Assembly: GCA_014529385.2 (NCBI GenBank)
Contig: CM043967.1
Span: 126,827,182 to 126,891,181, forward strand
Direction: 5' to 3'
Length of the DNA stretch: 64,000 nt
Source: Adiantum capillus-veneris
Taxonomy: Eukaryota > Streptophyta > Polypodiopsida > Polypodiales > Pteridaceae
Below, in pieces: positions 22,490 through 33,962 of the stretch. How positions within the stretch are numbered: position 1 is the first letter of the stretch; the number at the start of each line of letters is the position of its first letter. The notes under the pieces were generated by a model. The model saw only the letters and a list, made by a program, of their open reading frames with translations. It had not been told where the DNA came from and did not search any database. A program made the translations under genes and the position numbers.

Positions 22490-23238
22490 CTACATGATGA
22501 GGTGGTTTTTTGGTTTCTTCACATTACTCTCAGATGATCTCTCACAGTGTTCATCTCTTGGAATCATTTCTGGTCGTTGCCCCAATATCCAATCCCGTAT
22601 GGAATACCCTTGGTATCTGGTTTGTTCTACCTCCTCAGGAGCCATCATAACAAAGTTGTTGTTATAACAATCCCTAAACAGGTAGGTTGGTAGGTCCGTT
22701 GATCCCTTATCTTTGATCTTGAAGATATAGATGTTCATGGCTGTTAGTTGTCCTGGTTTGGCATAAGAAGTCCATAGAAGATCTCTTATGTTTTTATCTT
22801 CCCAACAATAGACCCCGATCCTAGGATTATCCGTACTAAGCCGTTTCAAAGGCTTCAAATCTACTTGATCGTATCCCTCGAATTCTAAAGTTGGTGGTCC
22901 TTCTTTTGCTAACATATCTAGGATTATGGTGCTCACTTCTAACCCCCATTTGTCTATCACGTCAGGGTTTTCGACTTGTAAATACTGAGTTCCGTTTTGA
23001 TCCATGTACAATTTTCCTTGTTTGCTTGCCCTAATATCTTCTTTGAACTCAATACCATGGTCATCAATACGAATAGCATACTCCTCGTTAGGGTCCAAGT
23101 AAATCCGGTGTCTAAGACTGCTTCAAGAATTGTATGCAAGGAATTGCCTTGATTCACGCTTTCTTCGGTGGATACTCTAATGGAAGTTTCTCCGAGTATG
23201 CCCTGATTTCCTAGTACACGACCAAATCTAAGGTTCAT
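22490..23238 (-). pseudogene. N-terminal open frames of the gag-pro element, unrecognised
   Basis: A 202-codon frame (23,098-22,490) preceded by an overlapping 93-codon frame (23,238-22,957). Acidic and hydrophilic; visible segments include DPNEEYAIRIDDHGIEF, KLYMDQNGTQYLQVENPDV and DKNIRDLLWTSYAKPGQL. I do not recognise the family. It precedes gag on the same strand and directly follows the palindrome-bearing leader, so it may be the first product of the element. Confidence 0.5.
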
Positions 23239-23645
23239 ATAGACTTATGAAGCCCTGGATAGAGTAATCACCTTTGGATCGACTTATCGTCAATTTCTAC
23301 TTGATTCGATTACCACTTTCTGTCAAGCCATTGATTCCTTGTCTGCAACCTGATTCCTGTACAAATTTGATCAAGTTAGCTATTCTTTTATAAAGACAGT
23401 AGAGTTTTTGCTGCTCACATGATAAGTCTATATGTGTCACTTCAAATCGAGTTATGGGAGTCAAAATTTGACTTTCAAATTCGACTTAGCAAAAAAATCA
23501 AAGGTTTGATCTGCAACCTGGAAACTAAGTGTACATGTACCAATTTTGATCCGATTGAACCCAAAATTGCCCGATGGCTTTATATTATGTTGGTCTAACA
23601 CTGTATAAGTTCAAAAGTCAAAATTGATGTCTCTCGATAACAGAA

Positions 23646-24527
23646 GTAAATAATCGCTACTATTTACTTTTGTCAGTATTTTGCACTTTTGTGTTTGGTT
23701 TGGCAAGTATGCAACTTGTTAAACTCCCTGGACAAGTTTCAACAAGTTTGGACAAAAATTGATCAAGTTTATCAGCTATTTTGTGTTCGTAGACTCTGAT
23801 TTTGAGAATCTGGCTTACGTCTCACTTTTATGATCCAAATTTCACCATAATTGATTTGTGAGGTCTACTTGATGTGCTTGCCTTGTGGTATACTCAAACT
23901 TGCAAATTTCTCAAGTTTTGAAGCTGATGTAAATAATCGCGATTATTTACTCCAGCTATATTTTTGCAACTTTTTGCCCCGACTTTGACACAGATCTGTT
24001 AAGCACCTCAAGTTAAGGTCACTAGCCAAGTTTCATCAAGTTTGGACAATTTTTGGTCAAATGGTCATCAATTATCTATCTGCAGACTAACTTTGCAATT
24101 TTAGTCACAATTTTCAATCCAGTGATCCAAACCTTACCAAATTTGGTTTGTGGCTTATTACAACATGTTAAAACTAGTGGTATACTGATTTGGTCAAAAA
24201 AGTTGAAAAATGGGGCAAATGTAAATAATCATGATTATTTACTACGGATAAATTTTTGCATCTTTTTGGTCAACTGAGCATGTACACATGTTTATCACCT
24301 CAATATAATCCTATGAATCAATTTTCATCAAGTTTGGACAAATTTTTCCCAATTTACACTCAAGATTCAAAAAGTCAGTACAAACTTTAGTTTTTACCCA
24401 GTTTTTTTCCAGTTTGGTGATCCAAATCTCTTGGGCCTTTACAAAAGTTGTTTGTGCACTTGCAATGAGTCAATGGTATGAACCTTGGTCAATATAGAGC
24501 TGAAAGTTAATAATCGCGATTATCTAC
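23646..24527. repeat. Array of four ~285-bp units, each with a 22-bp palindrome
   Basis: Palindromes centred on AATAATCGCGATTATT occur at 23,646-23,667, 23,929-23,950, 24,221-24,242 and 24,506-24,527, spaced 283, 292 and 285 bp apart. The second copy is a perfect 22-bp dyad; the others have one to a few changes. Between them, similar phrases recur in order (TTTCATCAAGTTTGGACAA..., then CCAAA...TTTGTG...), so these are diverged tandem monomers. A related half-site, AATCGCGATTATTAAC, lies in the LTR at about 25,554. The array is in the untranslated leader of the minus-strand gag-pro element. Function unknown: candidates are protein-binding dyads or RNA hairpins. Confidence 0.85.
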
Positions 24528-25204
24528 TTCAGGCTTGAAATGAACACTGTTTTGCAATTTTTTCAAAGACAGTATTTATATGAGCTATTTTAAGCCTATG
24601 AATCAAGTCAACACTTAATATGGCCTAAAATGTTAAGAAAAATTAAATAATCTGAGTTTTGGCCAACTCTTGAAATTTCTATCTCGAAGTGTCTTTGAGC
24701 TTACCAACTGGTTCAGACAACTCTTAAGCTTACTCTCCAGTCAAATGGAGTGGTTTCGAGTCTTTTCGAGCTATTTCTCGCCGTAGGCCTGGAATTTTGC
24801 AACTTTCAATAACAACTTACACTTGATTCTTTCAGAGAGAGAAATGTTCTGAAATCCACCTCGGATCCTACTTACCCTACTCCTAGATTCTCATGCAATG
24901 GGGTTGTGGAAAGTGTCCACAAACACTCGTTTGCTTGTTTTTTATGTTTTTCTGAGCACTGATCTCAAAACTTGTCTCGTCTACCAATCATTTTCAAAAT
25001 ACTAATCTATTTCTACAATCCTACAATCCTAAAGGCACTCAGCAAGTACGATTACTTCCAAGCTACCTCTACACAACAAAAGACGACAATCTTAAGCTAT
25101 GCGGTTTCTAAAAGAAGGTTTTGAACTCTAGGCGAACCTAGAGGAAGTTAAAGGATAACTTCACAAAACGCTCGTATTTTTTCCTAGTTTAGGTCTCTTT
25201 GATC

Positions 25205-25220
25205 CCTCAACGGCGCCAAA
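25205..25220 (-). promoter_or_regulatory. Primer-binding site, TGGCGCC type
   Basis: CAACGGCGCCAAA on the plus strand is the complement of TTTGGCGCCGTTG, the standard primer site of many plant gypsy elements. It ends directly against the LTR start TGTGGGACGC at 25,221. Confidence 0.75.
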
Positions 25221-26132
25221 TGTGGGACGCATGTCTAACCTCACTATCCTATCTTATTGGAGTATTAGCGAGAACCACAATTAATTTGTCAAACCATGGG
25301 ATGAAATTGACTTGACTAGTGCATAGAGGCTACAAGAGGATGTCAATCTTTCGGAAAACAACTAACAACTCGCATCTAACTCAAGCTACACTCAAGTGAT
25401 TGAAATCACCAAAAGCCAATCGCTCATCGGCAATTAAATCATATATGTTACAGCATCAAATAACATCCAAACGAAACGAAACTTCTAGGACAAGTTTATA
25501 AGACTTAAGCACATATCTTATGGTCTCAAATCCCACTTTAGGTCAAGTTTCAAAATCGCGATTATTAACAACAATGGATTTTTGACCTAGTTGTTTTCGA
25601 CCCAGAATGCATCTAAATGCCTAGCAATGATGCCCCAATATCCTGCCTATGCTTAGTTTTTGATTTAAAAGTGTAAATTCCTAGTTATGATGAAATTAGG
25701 CCGCGGGTCGGCGACACCAAAAGCTACGAAATACTGTGAACTGCTTATGTCAATGCGTAGAGCTCTTACCTGCGGTTGCAATGTAGCAAATGCAATTGCA
25801 ATGTGACAAGCGGGGAGGGAGTAGGAAGCGCGAGAACGAGAGGAGTGAGCGTCGTTAGCTCACGCTGTGTATTTCTTATCCAAAAACTTACAAAAATTGG
25901 CTTTTATACCTTAGCCAAGGTTTTTGGGTGGTCAAAACTAATAATGTGGAGTTCTACCAAAGCTGGGTAATGACTGGCTGATACAATCTGGAAGCTTGTA
26001 GCCCCGGCTCATTAATTACAGAGTTTATCCGAGAAAATAGGAGTTACAATATTCTCGATTTATCAAAATAATAAATGTTTTACAAAGAGAACTCCGAAAA
26101 ATGGTGTCCGTGTTAGCTCGCTGCTAACACAA
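25221..26132 (-). repeat. 5' LTR of the gag-pro element
   Basis: Left edge TGTGGGACGCATG abuts the primer site. The right edge is probably CTGCTAACACA at about 26,132, giving a ~912-bp TG...CA LTR. The last bases contain an imperfect inverted repeat, TGTTAGC...GCTAACA. A minus-strand TATA box lies at 25,901-25,908. No partner LTR is in the window. Confidence 0.6.
25899..25910 (-). promoter_or_regulatory. LTR TATA box
   Basis: The minus strand reads GGTATAAAAGCC, a strong TATA box ~225 bp inside the LTR, as expected at a U3/R boundary. Confidence 0.55.
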
Positions 26133-26858
26133 AGAGAGGGTGGCAGTAGTGCAGGGGAGGGAAAAAAAATAATATTTATTTTTGCATTATTAAGCTTCCC
26201 CGATTGGGGTTCGTTCCCGTGGTCGCGGCTCGTCAAAGCCGGCCATCAAAGGGCTAATGATGGAAAGTGACGGGCCATGACCAGGGGTGTCGCCAGAGCT
26301 GGGCCACGTGGGCCATGGTAGGGGGCGAGCTGAGCCCGTGGTGTTGACGGGGCCACAAGCCTTTCGGGATGACGGGCGGGATATAAGGCCAAGCTTGGTG
26401 AGAGCGAGGGTAGGGCCTGGGCCTGCAGGCGGTTGAGGGGCTGACGAGGGTGTGACAAGCTAGGTGATGCCGGTGAGGCGAAGAGGGCAAGGGGCTCTGC
26501 GGTCCCAGTCTACAAGTAGCAAGTGGTGGGTGATGCCATGAATGAGGTTGGCATATTGGATTGGAGAAGGCAGGTCTTCTCGTATGGAGAGCCTTTCACT
26601 GACTAGAAGCTAGCTTATTTTCCTCCTTTTCAAAGTGTTAGCCGGGCTACTCAAGGTCTTCTATACTCGCGGATGAAGGGCTGAAAATGCACCATTCGTG
26701 GCCCACCAGCCGGCCAGCACATTGCCGAGCCCTCAAGCGGTGTCGCCGTGCTTCGGGCAGAGGAAAAAAAATGTTTCTCTTTTTTTTTTTTTTTGAAAAC
26801 CGGCTATCACTAGCTTGGAATGCGGCTATGACGCATGGTAAGGGGTTGGCACATAATG
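26133..26858. other. GC-rich gene-free stretch
   Basis: Contains CGTGGTCGCGGCTCGTC, GGGCCACGTGGGCC and similar GC-rich blocks with overlapping but unconvincing minus-strand frames (low-complexity Pro/Ala/Ser). A poly-T run is at about 26,782. No feature recognised. Confidence 0.35.
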
Positions 26859-27030
26859 CAAGGAAGATGTGAGAGAAGGGGAGAGAGGGAGAGGAAGAGA
26901 TCACTAGAGCTTCATTAGTGTAGGCTTCATAAACACCACAACACAAGGAAGATGTGAGAGAAGGAGAGAAAGGGAGAGGAAGAGATCATTATAGCTTCAT
27001 TAATATAGGCTTTGTAAACACCATACACAC
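26859..27030. repeat. 85-bp tandem duplication
   Basis: CAAGGAAGATGTGAGAGAAGG... starts at 26,859 and again at 26,944. The units share GAGGAAGAGATCA, AGCTTCATTA and TAGGCTT...AAACACCA with scattered substitutions. Confidence 0.8.
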
Positions 27031-27640
27031 ATTCACAAAGGGAATTTCACACAATCAACATGTCACAAACTCATGTGTTCATGGTAACTCAAAGCTCTTG
27101 GCCATTAAGAAACCAGCACGAATAACCACATCCAATACTATGCCATAGTAGAACTTTGTGCACATAGAGGTGCATACATAAGGATGTACATATGAGAGTG
27201 TGAGTGCTAGAGCTTGATTGTGTGTGCGTTTACAAAAGAGAAGCCTCCTTTTATAGGCCAAGAGAGTGATTAGGGAAGAGGTTATGAGCAAAAGGAGTTA
27301 TTACAAAGTAACCTCAATTAGAGGCATTCCCCCAATGACAGAGCTCCGTGTGCCTTGCTTATTGACCAATTTCCTCCTAATCGCCTTCATCATGGCGAGC
27401 TTTGTCTCCATGCCACCTTCCATAGCTTGAGTCCAAGAGCTTCCTTATAATATTTGAGAGAATATTGATACAATAAGATAAAATCAAGCAATAATGGAGA
27501 GAAACCTATAAGAAATTATGTGGGTGGAGCTGGATAACCATGACTTCTTTCCATGTGAATAGATAGGCTCCACCATTTCAACCATATCTCCCAAATCGTA
27601 GCTCCAAAAATTAACACAAACCAGAGGCTACGTAGGTTCA
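26944..27640 (-). mobile_element. Probable minus-strand LTR fragment
   Basis: No coding signal. A minus-strand TATA box (CCTATAAAAGG, 27,248-27,258) sits among short CA/GT-rich stretches typical of LTRs in this window. Boundaries and family unknown. Confidence 0.35.
27248..27258 (-). promoter_or_regulatory. TATA box, minus strand
   Basis: The minus strand reads GGCCTATAAAAGGAGGC, a canonical plant TATA context, inside a probable LTR fragment. Confidence 0.4.
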
Positions 27641-27651
27641 AAGGGGGTGGA

Positions 27652-28784
27652 TGTCATGCAGCTCTGCTTCCATGGAGAAAACGTGAGCTGAGAGATGCAA
27701 ATTAAGCTTCATTGAAGGCTATGTATTTAGTGATCAGTGGTCACGCCTTGATAACAAGCCAATTTTAAGCTAAAGGTATGCCAGATGCAGCTCTAAAGGG
27801 CCAGAAGTTGTCTTGTTAATGCTAAAAGAGTGTATTCTTGAAATGTTCATACCTGGGATTTTATTGATTATAATTTCATTACTTAAAGTGCTTTACATGC
27901 CTGTCTTTATGGCTTGTCAATCGGAGCTACGGATAGAAAGTTATGTCAGTTTGAAATTTGAGTACATATTGCCAGCTTAAGTTTTACCGGGGGTCAGTTC
28001 TCTACCAGATTGATCGCCTTGGCTAATGTCTCTTTTAAAGCATTTGAAGGCCTGCCATGGTTTTTATGTGTTCTATGCGGTATGAGAAATCCATAGGAAT
28101 TTACGATTCATCAATTGGAGGTCGAAAGGGTGAAATATTACAGTTCAAAGTCGACGATAGTTCCCAATCGGTTAAGGCCAGATAAATTTTCCCAAATTTT
28201 TCAACGTCAGTTGGAGGGTTTGGCACTATCCCAGAGCAGTGGGACTGGCACGGCTTGAAATGGGATAACCGTGCTAGCGTTGAGATCTTACGGCCGGGTC
28301 ACTGGAGTCCTGAGCAGAGGATTGTGGCAACAGAAGCAGAGCAACAAAAGAAGTTTTTTTTAGTAAATTAGGGAATTTTGTGAGGGCTTAAGGATAGGGT
28401 TGCCATGCTGCTGCCACATGGCACACTTTAATCCACATGTGAGGAGCTGAACATGGGAGGCATGGTATATATATGCTAAGAGACACTTTCATAACCAACA
28501 CCAAGGGAGCGTGGAGCCTTGAGATCCATGGCTATGGGGGTTGCGCCCATGGCGCTGCTGTCTAGTGGGTTGGTCATTGTACTTGGTGATGATGGTGCGT
28601 GCAGCAGTTGTTTGCATTGCGAGCATCTTAACACCCGTTGTTTTGCTAGTAGCAGCAGGATCGAGGAGACGATTTTGTGGTAGCAACGGTCGAGCAAGTT
28701 CTCATGCCACCTCTTTTGAAGGGAAAAGGGGAGCCCCACTAGAAATATCGCTAGTGCACGGGACCTCCCCGCGGTGCACAAAGC

Positions 28785-28861
<77 letters not shown>

Positions 28862-29462
28862 AGGTAACCCCCCTATAAGGGGCAGTTCCACATGCAATGA
28901 AAGGACAAATGTCTAGTGCCCTATAAAGGGGTAGCTCGACATGCAATAACTGGGACTTACTGAAAACGAGCAGATGGGCTAATATAAAACAAGTTTTTTA
29001 GCCATTTTTGGTTGTTTGTTGAATATTATTGAGCGGGGAGTTTTGTTTCCTTGAGAGAGCAAGATCAGAGAGTTTTTGGAAGGGAAGAAAATCAATAGGA
29101 GGAAGTCTTTGAGAGGCTGAGACGGCGGCATCTGGACTACTCATCGAGATTGCATCGACCCCATTGGCTTACACTTCTTCTACGTATCTCCTTCATCGAA
29201 TCTCTCTATATATCTATAATGAACCGGGTTAACCCATTGTAAGGGAGTCTAAACTCCGTATTCTACAGCTTAATTATAGTCTCGTGTTGATAGCTGTGCT
29301 ACTTAGTCAACGTGCATCTTTGCTTGTCCATGTTAGCAAATCCATCATTTCAAAGCAACTATCGGTCTATTATATGGTGTGCTGCTTCTTCCTCTCCTCC
29401 CTTTTCCCATAGGTAACAGCTTGGTGTTGACCCAACTCGCCTTTGAATCAACCCAACTGACA
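27652..29462 (+). repeat. 5' LTR of the 27.65-37.7 kb gypsy element
   Basis: Begins near TGTCATGCAG (27,652) and ends near AACTGACA (29,462). It aligns throughout with 35,331-37,706, for example AAAGGGCCAGAAGTTGTCTT and GACGGCGGCATCTGGACT. It includes a (GA)n tract at about 28,790-28,858 and a weak TATA (AATATAAAAC, 28,981). It lacks the 260-bp MITE present in the other LTR. A reading frame on the plus strand (28,541-28,867) is not a gene. Confidence 0.8.
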
Positions 29463-29480
29463 ACTTGGTAACTTGACGTG
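29463..29480 (+). promoter_or_regulatory. Possible primer-binding site
   Basis: ACTTGGTAACTTGACGTG follows the 5' LTR directly. The position fits a primer site, but I cannot assign the tRNA. Confidence 0.3.
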
Positions 29481-29579
29481 AAACTAAGCTGGGGTGGGAA
29501 GAATTTTTGGAGAAAGATGTTGACACCACAAGAGGCAGCCACGCAAAAAATGATGATGTAGTTTGCAGCGTATATGAAA

Positions 29580-30560
29580 CAACAACATGCTTCTCAATAG
29601 GACTATAATCTGCAAGAGGGGATTCGTAAAGCTTTGCAGACAATTACGGATAAATTAGAGAAATTTGAAGGCAGGGATATTAGCAAATTTTGGAATATCT
29701 ACAAGCAGGCAATGGAAGATAATGGAATCGATGATCAAAAATGTAGTGGAAGGGTTTCATTTAATTGTGGTGCCAAAACTTAGGGACGAAATTAAAGAGA
29801 TTCACGCAGCATGAGGCCAAACTGGCAGAAATTCAAGAAGGCACTACAGGAGGAATATTTCCATGAGGACTCACAAAGGGTTACTAGACAGAGCTTCATG
29901 AAGTGGGTGCAAAAGAAAAATGAAAATTTACCTGCACTAGAGTTGTTGCGGGAGTTTGAAAAGAAATTTGACCAATTGTCCTTGACAGAGTAGCATTTGA
30001 TGAAGGATCAGAAGGTTGAACTGTTTATTCAGGCTACTGATCCACAGCTTCAGAAGAGTCTGTTGCAATTGCTGGAGGATTCAACAAGTGAACTGGGCTT
30101 AATGTCTCATTGGAAGATAGTCACTAAAGCAATGAAAATAATCGTGAAATGACGGATGAGAGTTGATAAGCTGATTGTGGTTGATGTCATGGATGATGTG
30201 GAAGAGGAAACTAAGGAGAAATTAACCTCAACAATACCCAAAGTGGAGGAGTCGGTTCTCAACGAACTAGTGAAAGGTATTCAAGAGTTAAATTTGAATA
30301 AATTTGAAGGGTTAGCTGTAAAGCGGTCTACTTCTAAGCCTAGGTAGCAACCTCCACGCAAAGGTTGGGATCGATGCATGTGGTACGATAGTGAAGACCA
30401 TATATATGTTAAGGAGTGTGATGAGTTTGATGAATCTTACAGAAGGAATGTGGTTTTTTGGAAGGACAAGAAGATTCACCTCAAAGAAAAAAGTGAGTTT
30501 CCTTGCTTGAAATTTGGTAGGGGTGGCATGAAAAAGCCAGTTGAATACATATAGCACAAT
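29580..30560 (+). pseudogene. Gag region with damaged zinc knuckle
   Basis: Open pieces at 29,811-29,993 and 30,156-30,347 with readable continuation between and after them. The capsid-like part has NWQKFKKALQEEYF, ELLREFEKKFDQLSLTE and FIQATDPQLQKSLLQLLED. The nucleocapsid part at about 30,377-30,435 has CMWYDSEDHIYVKEC: CX2C spacing with the second Cys changed to Tyr, His and final Cys kept. It is followed by LKFGRGGMKKPVEYI. Stop codons at 29,991 and 30,151 break the frame. The product would be the structural polyprotein of the element. Confidence 0.7.
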
Positions 30561-30746
30561 TTTTCTCTTGTGGAAGCAGCTACATATGGGTGACAGGTTT
30601 GCCGAAAGGGAGATGATGATGGTATAGGTACAAAAGGGCTAATTGCGGCCTTATGCTTTGAAGATAGCAGAAGAAAGTAAGGTAATTGAGGGAAGCTACG
30701 ACAAGTAGGGAATTCTATTCGAGAAACCACAAGGTGGACTGATCCA

Positions 30747-31855
30747 ATGGATTCCCTCTCAATATATGCATTTATTGCTAAGTCTCAAGCTAATGAGGCT
30801 ATGGTGGAAGATAAGTTGAAAAGGGATGAAGAATTTGCAGGGACATCAAAAAGGGCAACGAGATTTGACCGCAAAAAAGAGGAAGGTCTTGCTCCTAAGC
30901 CCGCTCCTGGAGTGGTTATGGAGGAGGCGTCCAAGGACAAAAAGAAAGGTAAGCCTAGGGGACCCTCCTATAAGCTTAAATATGATATTGAATTGGCTAC
31001 AAACCTAAAGAAATTTTTTGAAGAGTGCATCCTGAATAGCAAAGTGGAGCTCACATTGAGTGATATTCTAGGAATTTCCAAAGCGAGTTCCACGAGGAGA
31101 TCATTGATATTATCAAGAGGAAGCAGCAGATACCAAGTGAGCAGGAGCCAGAATCAATTAAAAGTCAGATGGTTTGACGCATTGAAGCAATTATGGATGA
31201 TTATGAAGAATATTTGGCAGATCTTGAAAAAGAAGAGTTGAGGTCTGTGGTGGTTGCAAACCCAATTGTACCTGAGTTAAGACATGTTCATTTTAATGAT
31301 GATGAAGACAATAAAATTATACCCAGGAGTCACTTTTTAAGGACTCATTGGGCAAGGGCAACAACCAAAACTATTGTAAAAAGCTTGGTGACATTGAAGA
31401 ACCGGATCCATTGGATGTAGACCAGGATCATAGTTTTTCCTATTGATGTAGACCATGGTTGGCGGATTCGAGCTGCCAACTTGATTCCAGGAAACCTCTA
31501 TGGTGCATGTGCAAATTTTAAGGTAATTATAGGGGATGTCTGTGATGAGAAAAATTTCTTTATACAGGGACGTTCCTCCTACCCATTGATTTTGGGACAA
31601 CCCTACATTACGACTTTGTGGATGGAAACCAAGGTTCTAGATGATGGCTCGGCCTACGCCAGGGTTTGGAGTCGATATGATAAGAAAGTGGTTCAATTCT
31701 TGATTGTATGTGTTGACCATGCCAAGAACAAGATAGTTTATGTGATCATCCATTGCCAAAGATACGCAAGGAGTTCAAAGAACATAGGTTTGCACAGGAT
31801 TTTCTTGGAGTGCCACTATAAAGTGAGACTATGGTGGTACAAATGAGGAGAAGTT
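30747..31855 (+). pseudogene. Spacer and aspartic protease region, active site lost
   Basis: 30,747-31,241 is a basic, unrecognised spacer ending in a conserved LTLSDILGISKA block. 31,193-31,420 continues after a frameshift (DYEEYLADLEKEELRSV). The protease body is at 31,481-31,846: NLYGACANFKVIIGDVC, then YPLILGQPYITTLWMETKVL, the retropepsin C-terminal signature. Where the catalytic D-S/T-G is expected (about 31,440) the text reads DVDHGW with a stop just before it, so the active site appears lost. Confidence 0.7.
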
Positions 31856-32036
31856 CTTGCAAAGAGAATATTTCTCTTCAGGTTTTTTGGGGTTAACATC
31901 TGAAGGTTCAGTAGCCTACAAGAAATTTAATTATTTGCCAAAGTGGGAGAAGCAGTATGTTTCAAGTATCCAAAGTGAATTGTAGGTATAAGATGTGATT
32001 TCAAGGATCTTTGAAGAGTTACCTTAAGTAGATATT

Positions 32037-33392
32037 ATGTCAGAGCTTGAGGAGATCAAGAAATATAGGTTACAAAGTGGAACTAATGTGGTTAAGGTCC
32101 ACTCAATGGACATGTATGGAGATATGGGCATATATGAGGCACTTATGCGTATTGAGGATGATTCAGGTAAAGCAGTTGAAGCACAAGTAGAGATAAAGTA
32201 CAAGACTGTTGCAAAGAAAGTGAGACCAGTGGCTACATCTCTACCAAAAGGAAGTGATGGAGTAATGAAGGAGGCTTCATGAAAGCCTATACTCAACAAA
32301 ACAAAGAACATTGGGCATAAATTCACTAAGGAGACATTGCAACAGCTGAAGATTGGAGAAGATGGTTTCCTCAACAAAGAAGAAATCAAGTGCTTTCAAA
32401 ATATGCTCAAAACACACGGTAAAGATTTTGTTTTTGAGCCAAATGAGATTGGGTGTGTGGATCCAAGTGTTGTTTTACCTATGGCTATATTCATTGTTCC
32501 TCACATGCCATGGAGCTTACTTCCTATTCTAGTTTCTAAATCTCACCTACCAAAGCTTATTGATTTTCTTAATGAGAAGATGCAAATGGGAATTTTGGAG
32601 CCATCATGTGAGCCATATTCTAATCGATGGTTCACTGTCCCAAAGAAAAATGGTACGTTAAGGTTCATTTAGGATATGTAGCTGGTAAATAAGGTAACAA
32701 TCCACAATGTGGATACTGGCCCAATTGTGGATAAATTTGTTGAGGCCTTTGCAGGAAGATCTATTTACTCCATGGGTGATCTTTATTCTGGATACGATCA
32801 GTTCCAATTAGCTTTGGAAAGCAAGAATCTTACTACAATGCATACTCCTCTTGGTTTGGTAAGGATGTGCACTCTGCAGAATGCTACTAATTATGTAGCT
32901 CATATCATGAACGGCATGAATAAGGTATTAAGGGACTTTATCCCTCATGTTACTATGCCTTTCATTGATGATCTACCAATTAAAGGATGTGAAGAAGGAT
33001 CCAAAGACGAGGTCAAAGATCAGAGAGGGTGCTGGCGGTTTGTTGCTCATCATATTGCTGACTGTGATGCTATTTTATCCAGGCTTGAAGAAGTTAACTT
33101 AAGACTTTTAGGTCAAAAATCAACTTTTGGTGCTAAAGAGGTCTTAATTGTGGGGCATATGTGCAGTTTTGAGTGTAGAAGGCCAAGTCTAGCCAAAGTT
33201 GAAGCTATCCAAAGAATGACAGAAACATGCTCTTTGGTTACTGAAGTTCGTCGGTTTTTGGGTGCATGTGTATTCTACCTTATCTGGTTGCCATACTTTG
33301 CTCATCTTGCAAAGGTGCTTTATCAGTTGCTGCTAAGTAAAGGTAAAAGGTTTGTTGGGAAGAAGATCACACACGACGTATTAGAAAATTAA
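32037..33392 (+). pseudogene. Reverse transcriptase
   Basis: 32,337-32,672 holds the RT entry region (FLNEKMQMGILEPSCEPYSN, then RWFTVPKKNGTLRFI), ending in TAG where the domain should continue. 32,709-33,392 (227 codons) holds the palm: RSIYSMGDLYSGYDQFQLAL, LGLVRMCTLQNATNYVAHIM and the catalytic box MPFIDDLPIKGC (FxDD), then GHMCSFECRRPSLAKVEAIQ and VRRFLGACVFYLIWLPYFAH. The YxDD-type Asp pair is intact, but the two halves are split by two stops (32,670 and 32,678). It would copy element RNA into DNA. Confidence 0.85.
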
Positions 33393-33397
33393 AGAAG

Positions 33398-33947
33398 ATG
33401 CTTCTCAAGGCTCCCACCTCAAGGAAAGTCAACTACAAATGCGGAAGGCCAATTATTTTGACAATTGACACTAGCTCGACAAGTATTGGATTGGCTATAG
33501 GTCAACATGATGCAGACGGACATAGGGTCAGTTTGATTTGGAGCCAAGGTGCTCAATGCTCATCAATGAGGTTATCCACAGGTTAAGAGAGAACTTTGGG
33601 GTGATGCTATTTCTCTAAGGTATGATAAAGAATATTTTATTGGAGCTTCAGTCGTGGTAGAGAAAGATTGCTTGCCACTAATAGGGATGATTACAAACTG
33701 CTCTACTTCTGACATTGCTATGCTACGATGGATAGCCTATATTAAGTCTCTTAACCCTGAATTTTGTCATATTGTAGGAAGAGATAATCCTGTTGTCGAT
33801 ATGTTATCAAGGGCTAGGTTTGAAGATGAAGAAGAGTTGTTTATCCTAAGTGATGATGTTGGCTTGAAGTTCTATTCGTCTTCTTATCTACATGCAAATT
33901 GTGGTAATATTGCTCATGTTTTTGAAGTGTTTTTTGAGGAGTTCTAA
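33398..33947 (+). pseudogene. RNase H
   Basis: 33,398-33,586 gives PIILTIDTSSTSIGLAIGQ, the first strand with the catalytic Asp. Frameshifts follow. 33,654-33,947 gives DIAMLRWIAYIKSLNPEF, then HIVGRDNPVVDMLSRARFED, the typical C-terminal end of gypsy RNase H. The domain removes template RNA during reverse transcription; here it is split. Confidence 0.75.
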
Positions 33948-33962
33948 GAGGGAGAGTGGCTT

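Larger units (their letters stand above)
19488..26132 (-). mobile_element. Gag-pro LTR retrotransposon with palindrome-rich leader, 3' part missing
   Basis: In element orientation (right to left): 5' LTR (26,132-25,221), TGGCGCC primer site, ~2-kb leader with a palindrome array, decayed gag frames (23,238-21,090) with a damaged zinc knuckle, linker frames, then a retropepsin (20,039-19,488). No RT/RH/IN and no 3' LTR were found. Orientation and PBS place it among plant Ty3/gypsy elements. The family is not one I recognise from its N-terminal frames. Confidence 0.75.

Noticed and set aside
23646-24527. CRISPR-like array
   Set aside because: Regular spacing, but the context is a plant retroelement, the spacers are ~260 bp and mutually similar, and the repeats are palindromic. 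Not a CRISPR.
26208-26225. GGGGTTCGTTCCCGTGG as a possible tRNA T-arm
   Set aside because: The stem can be drawn but no other tRNA arm or A box is present at the right distance.
27640-27652. A target-site duplication for the 27.65-37.7 kb gypsy element
   Set aside because: The base pairs left of 27,652 do not match CTGTA after 37,706, and the LTR start is uncertain by several bases, so no TSD is claimed.
28541-28946. 108- and 156-codon frames at the GA tract of the 5' LTR
   Set aside because: They end in RERERE/LSLSLS from the microsatellite and lie within an LTR.
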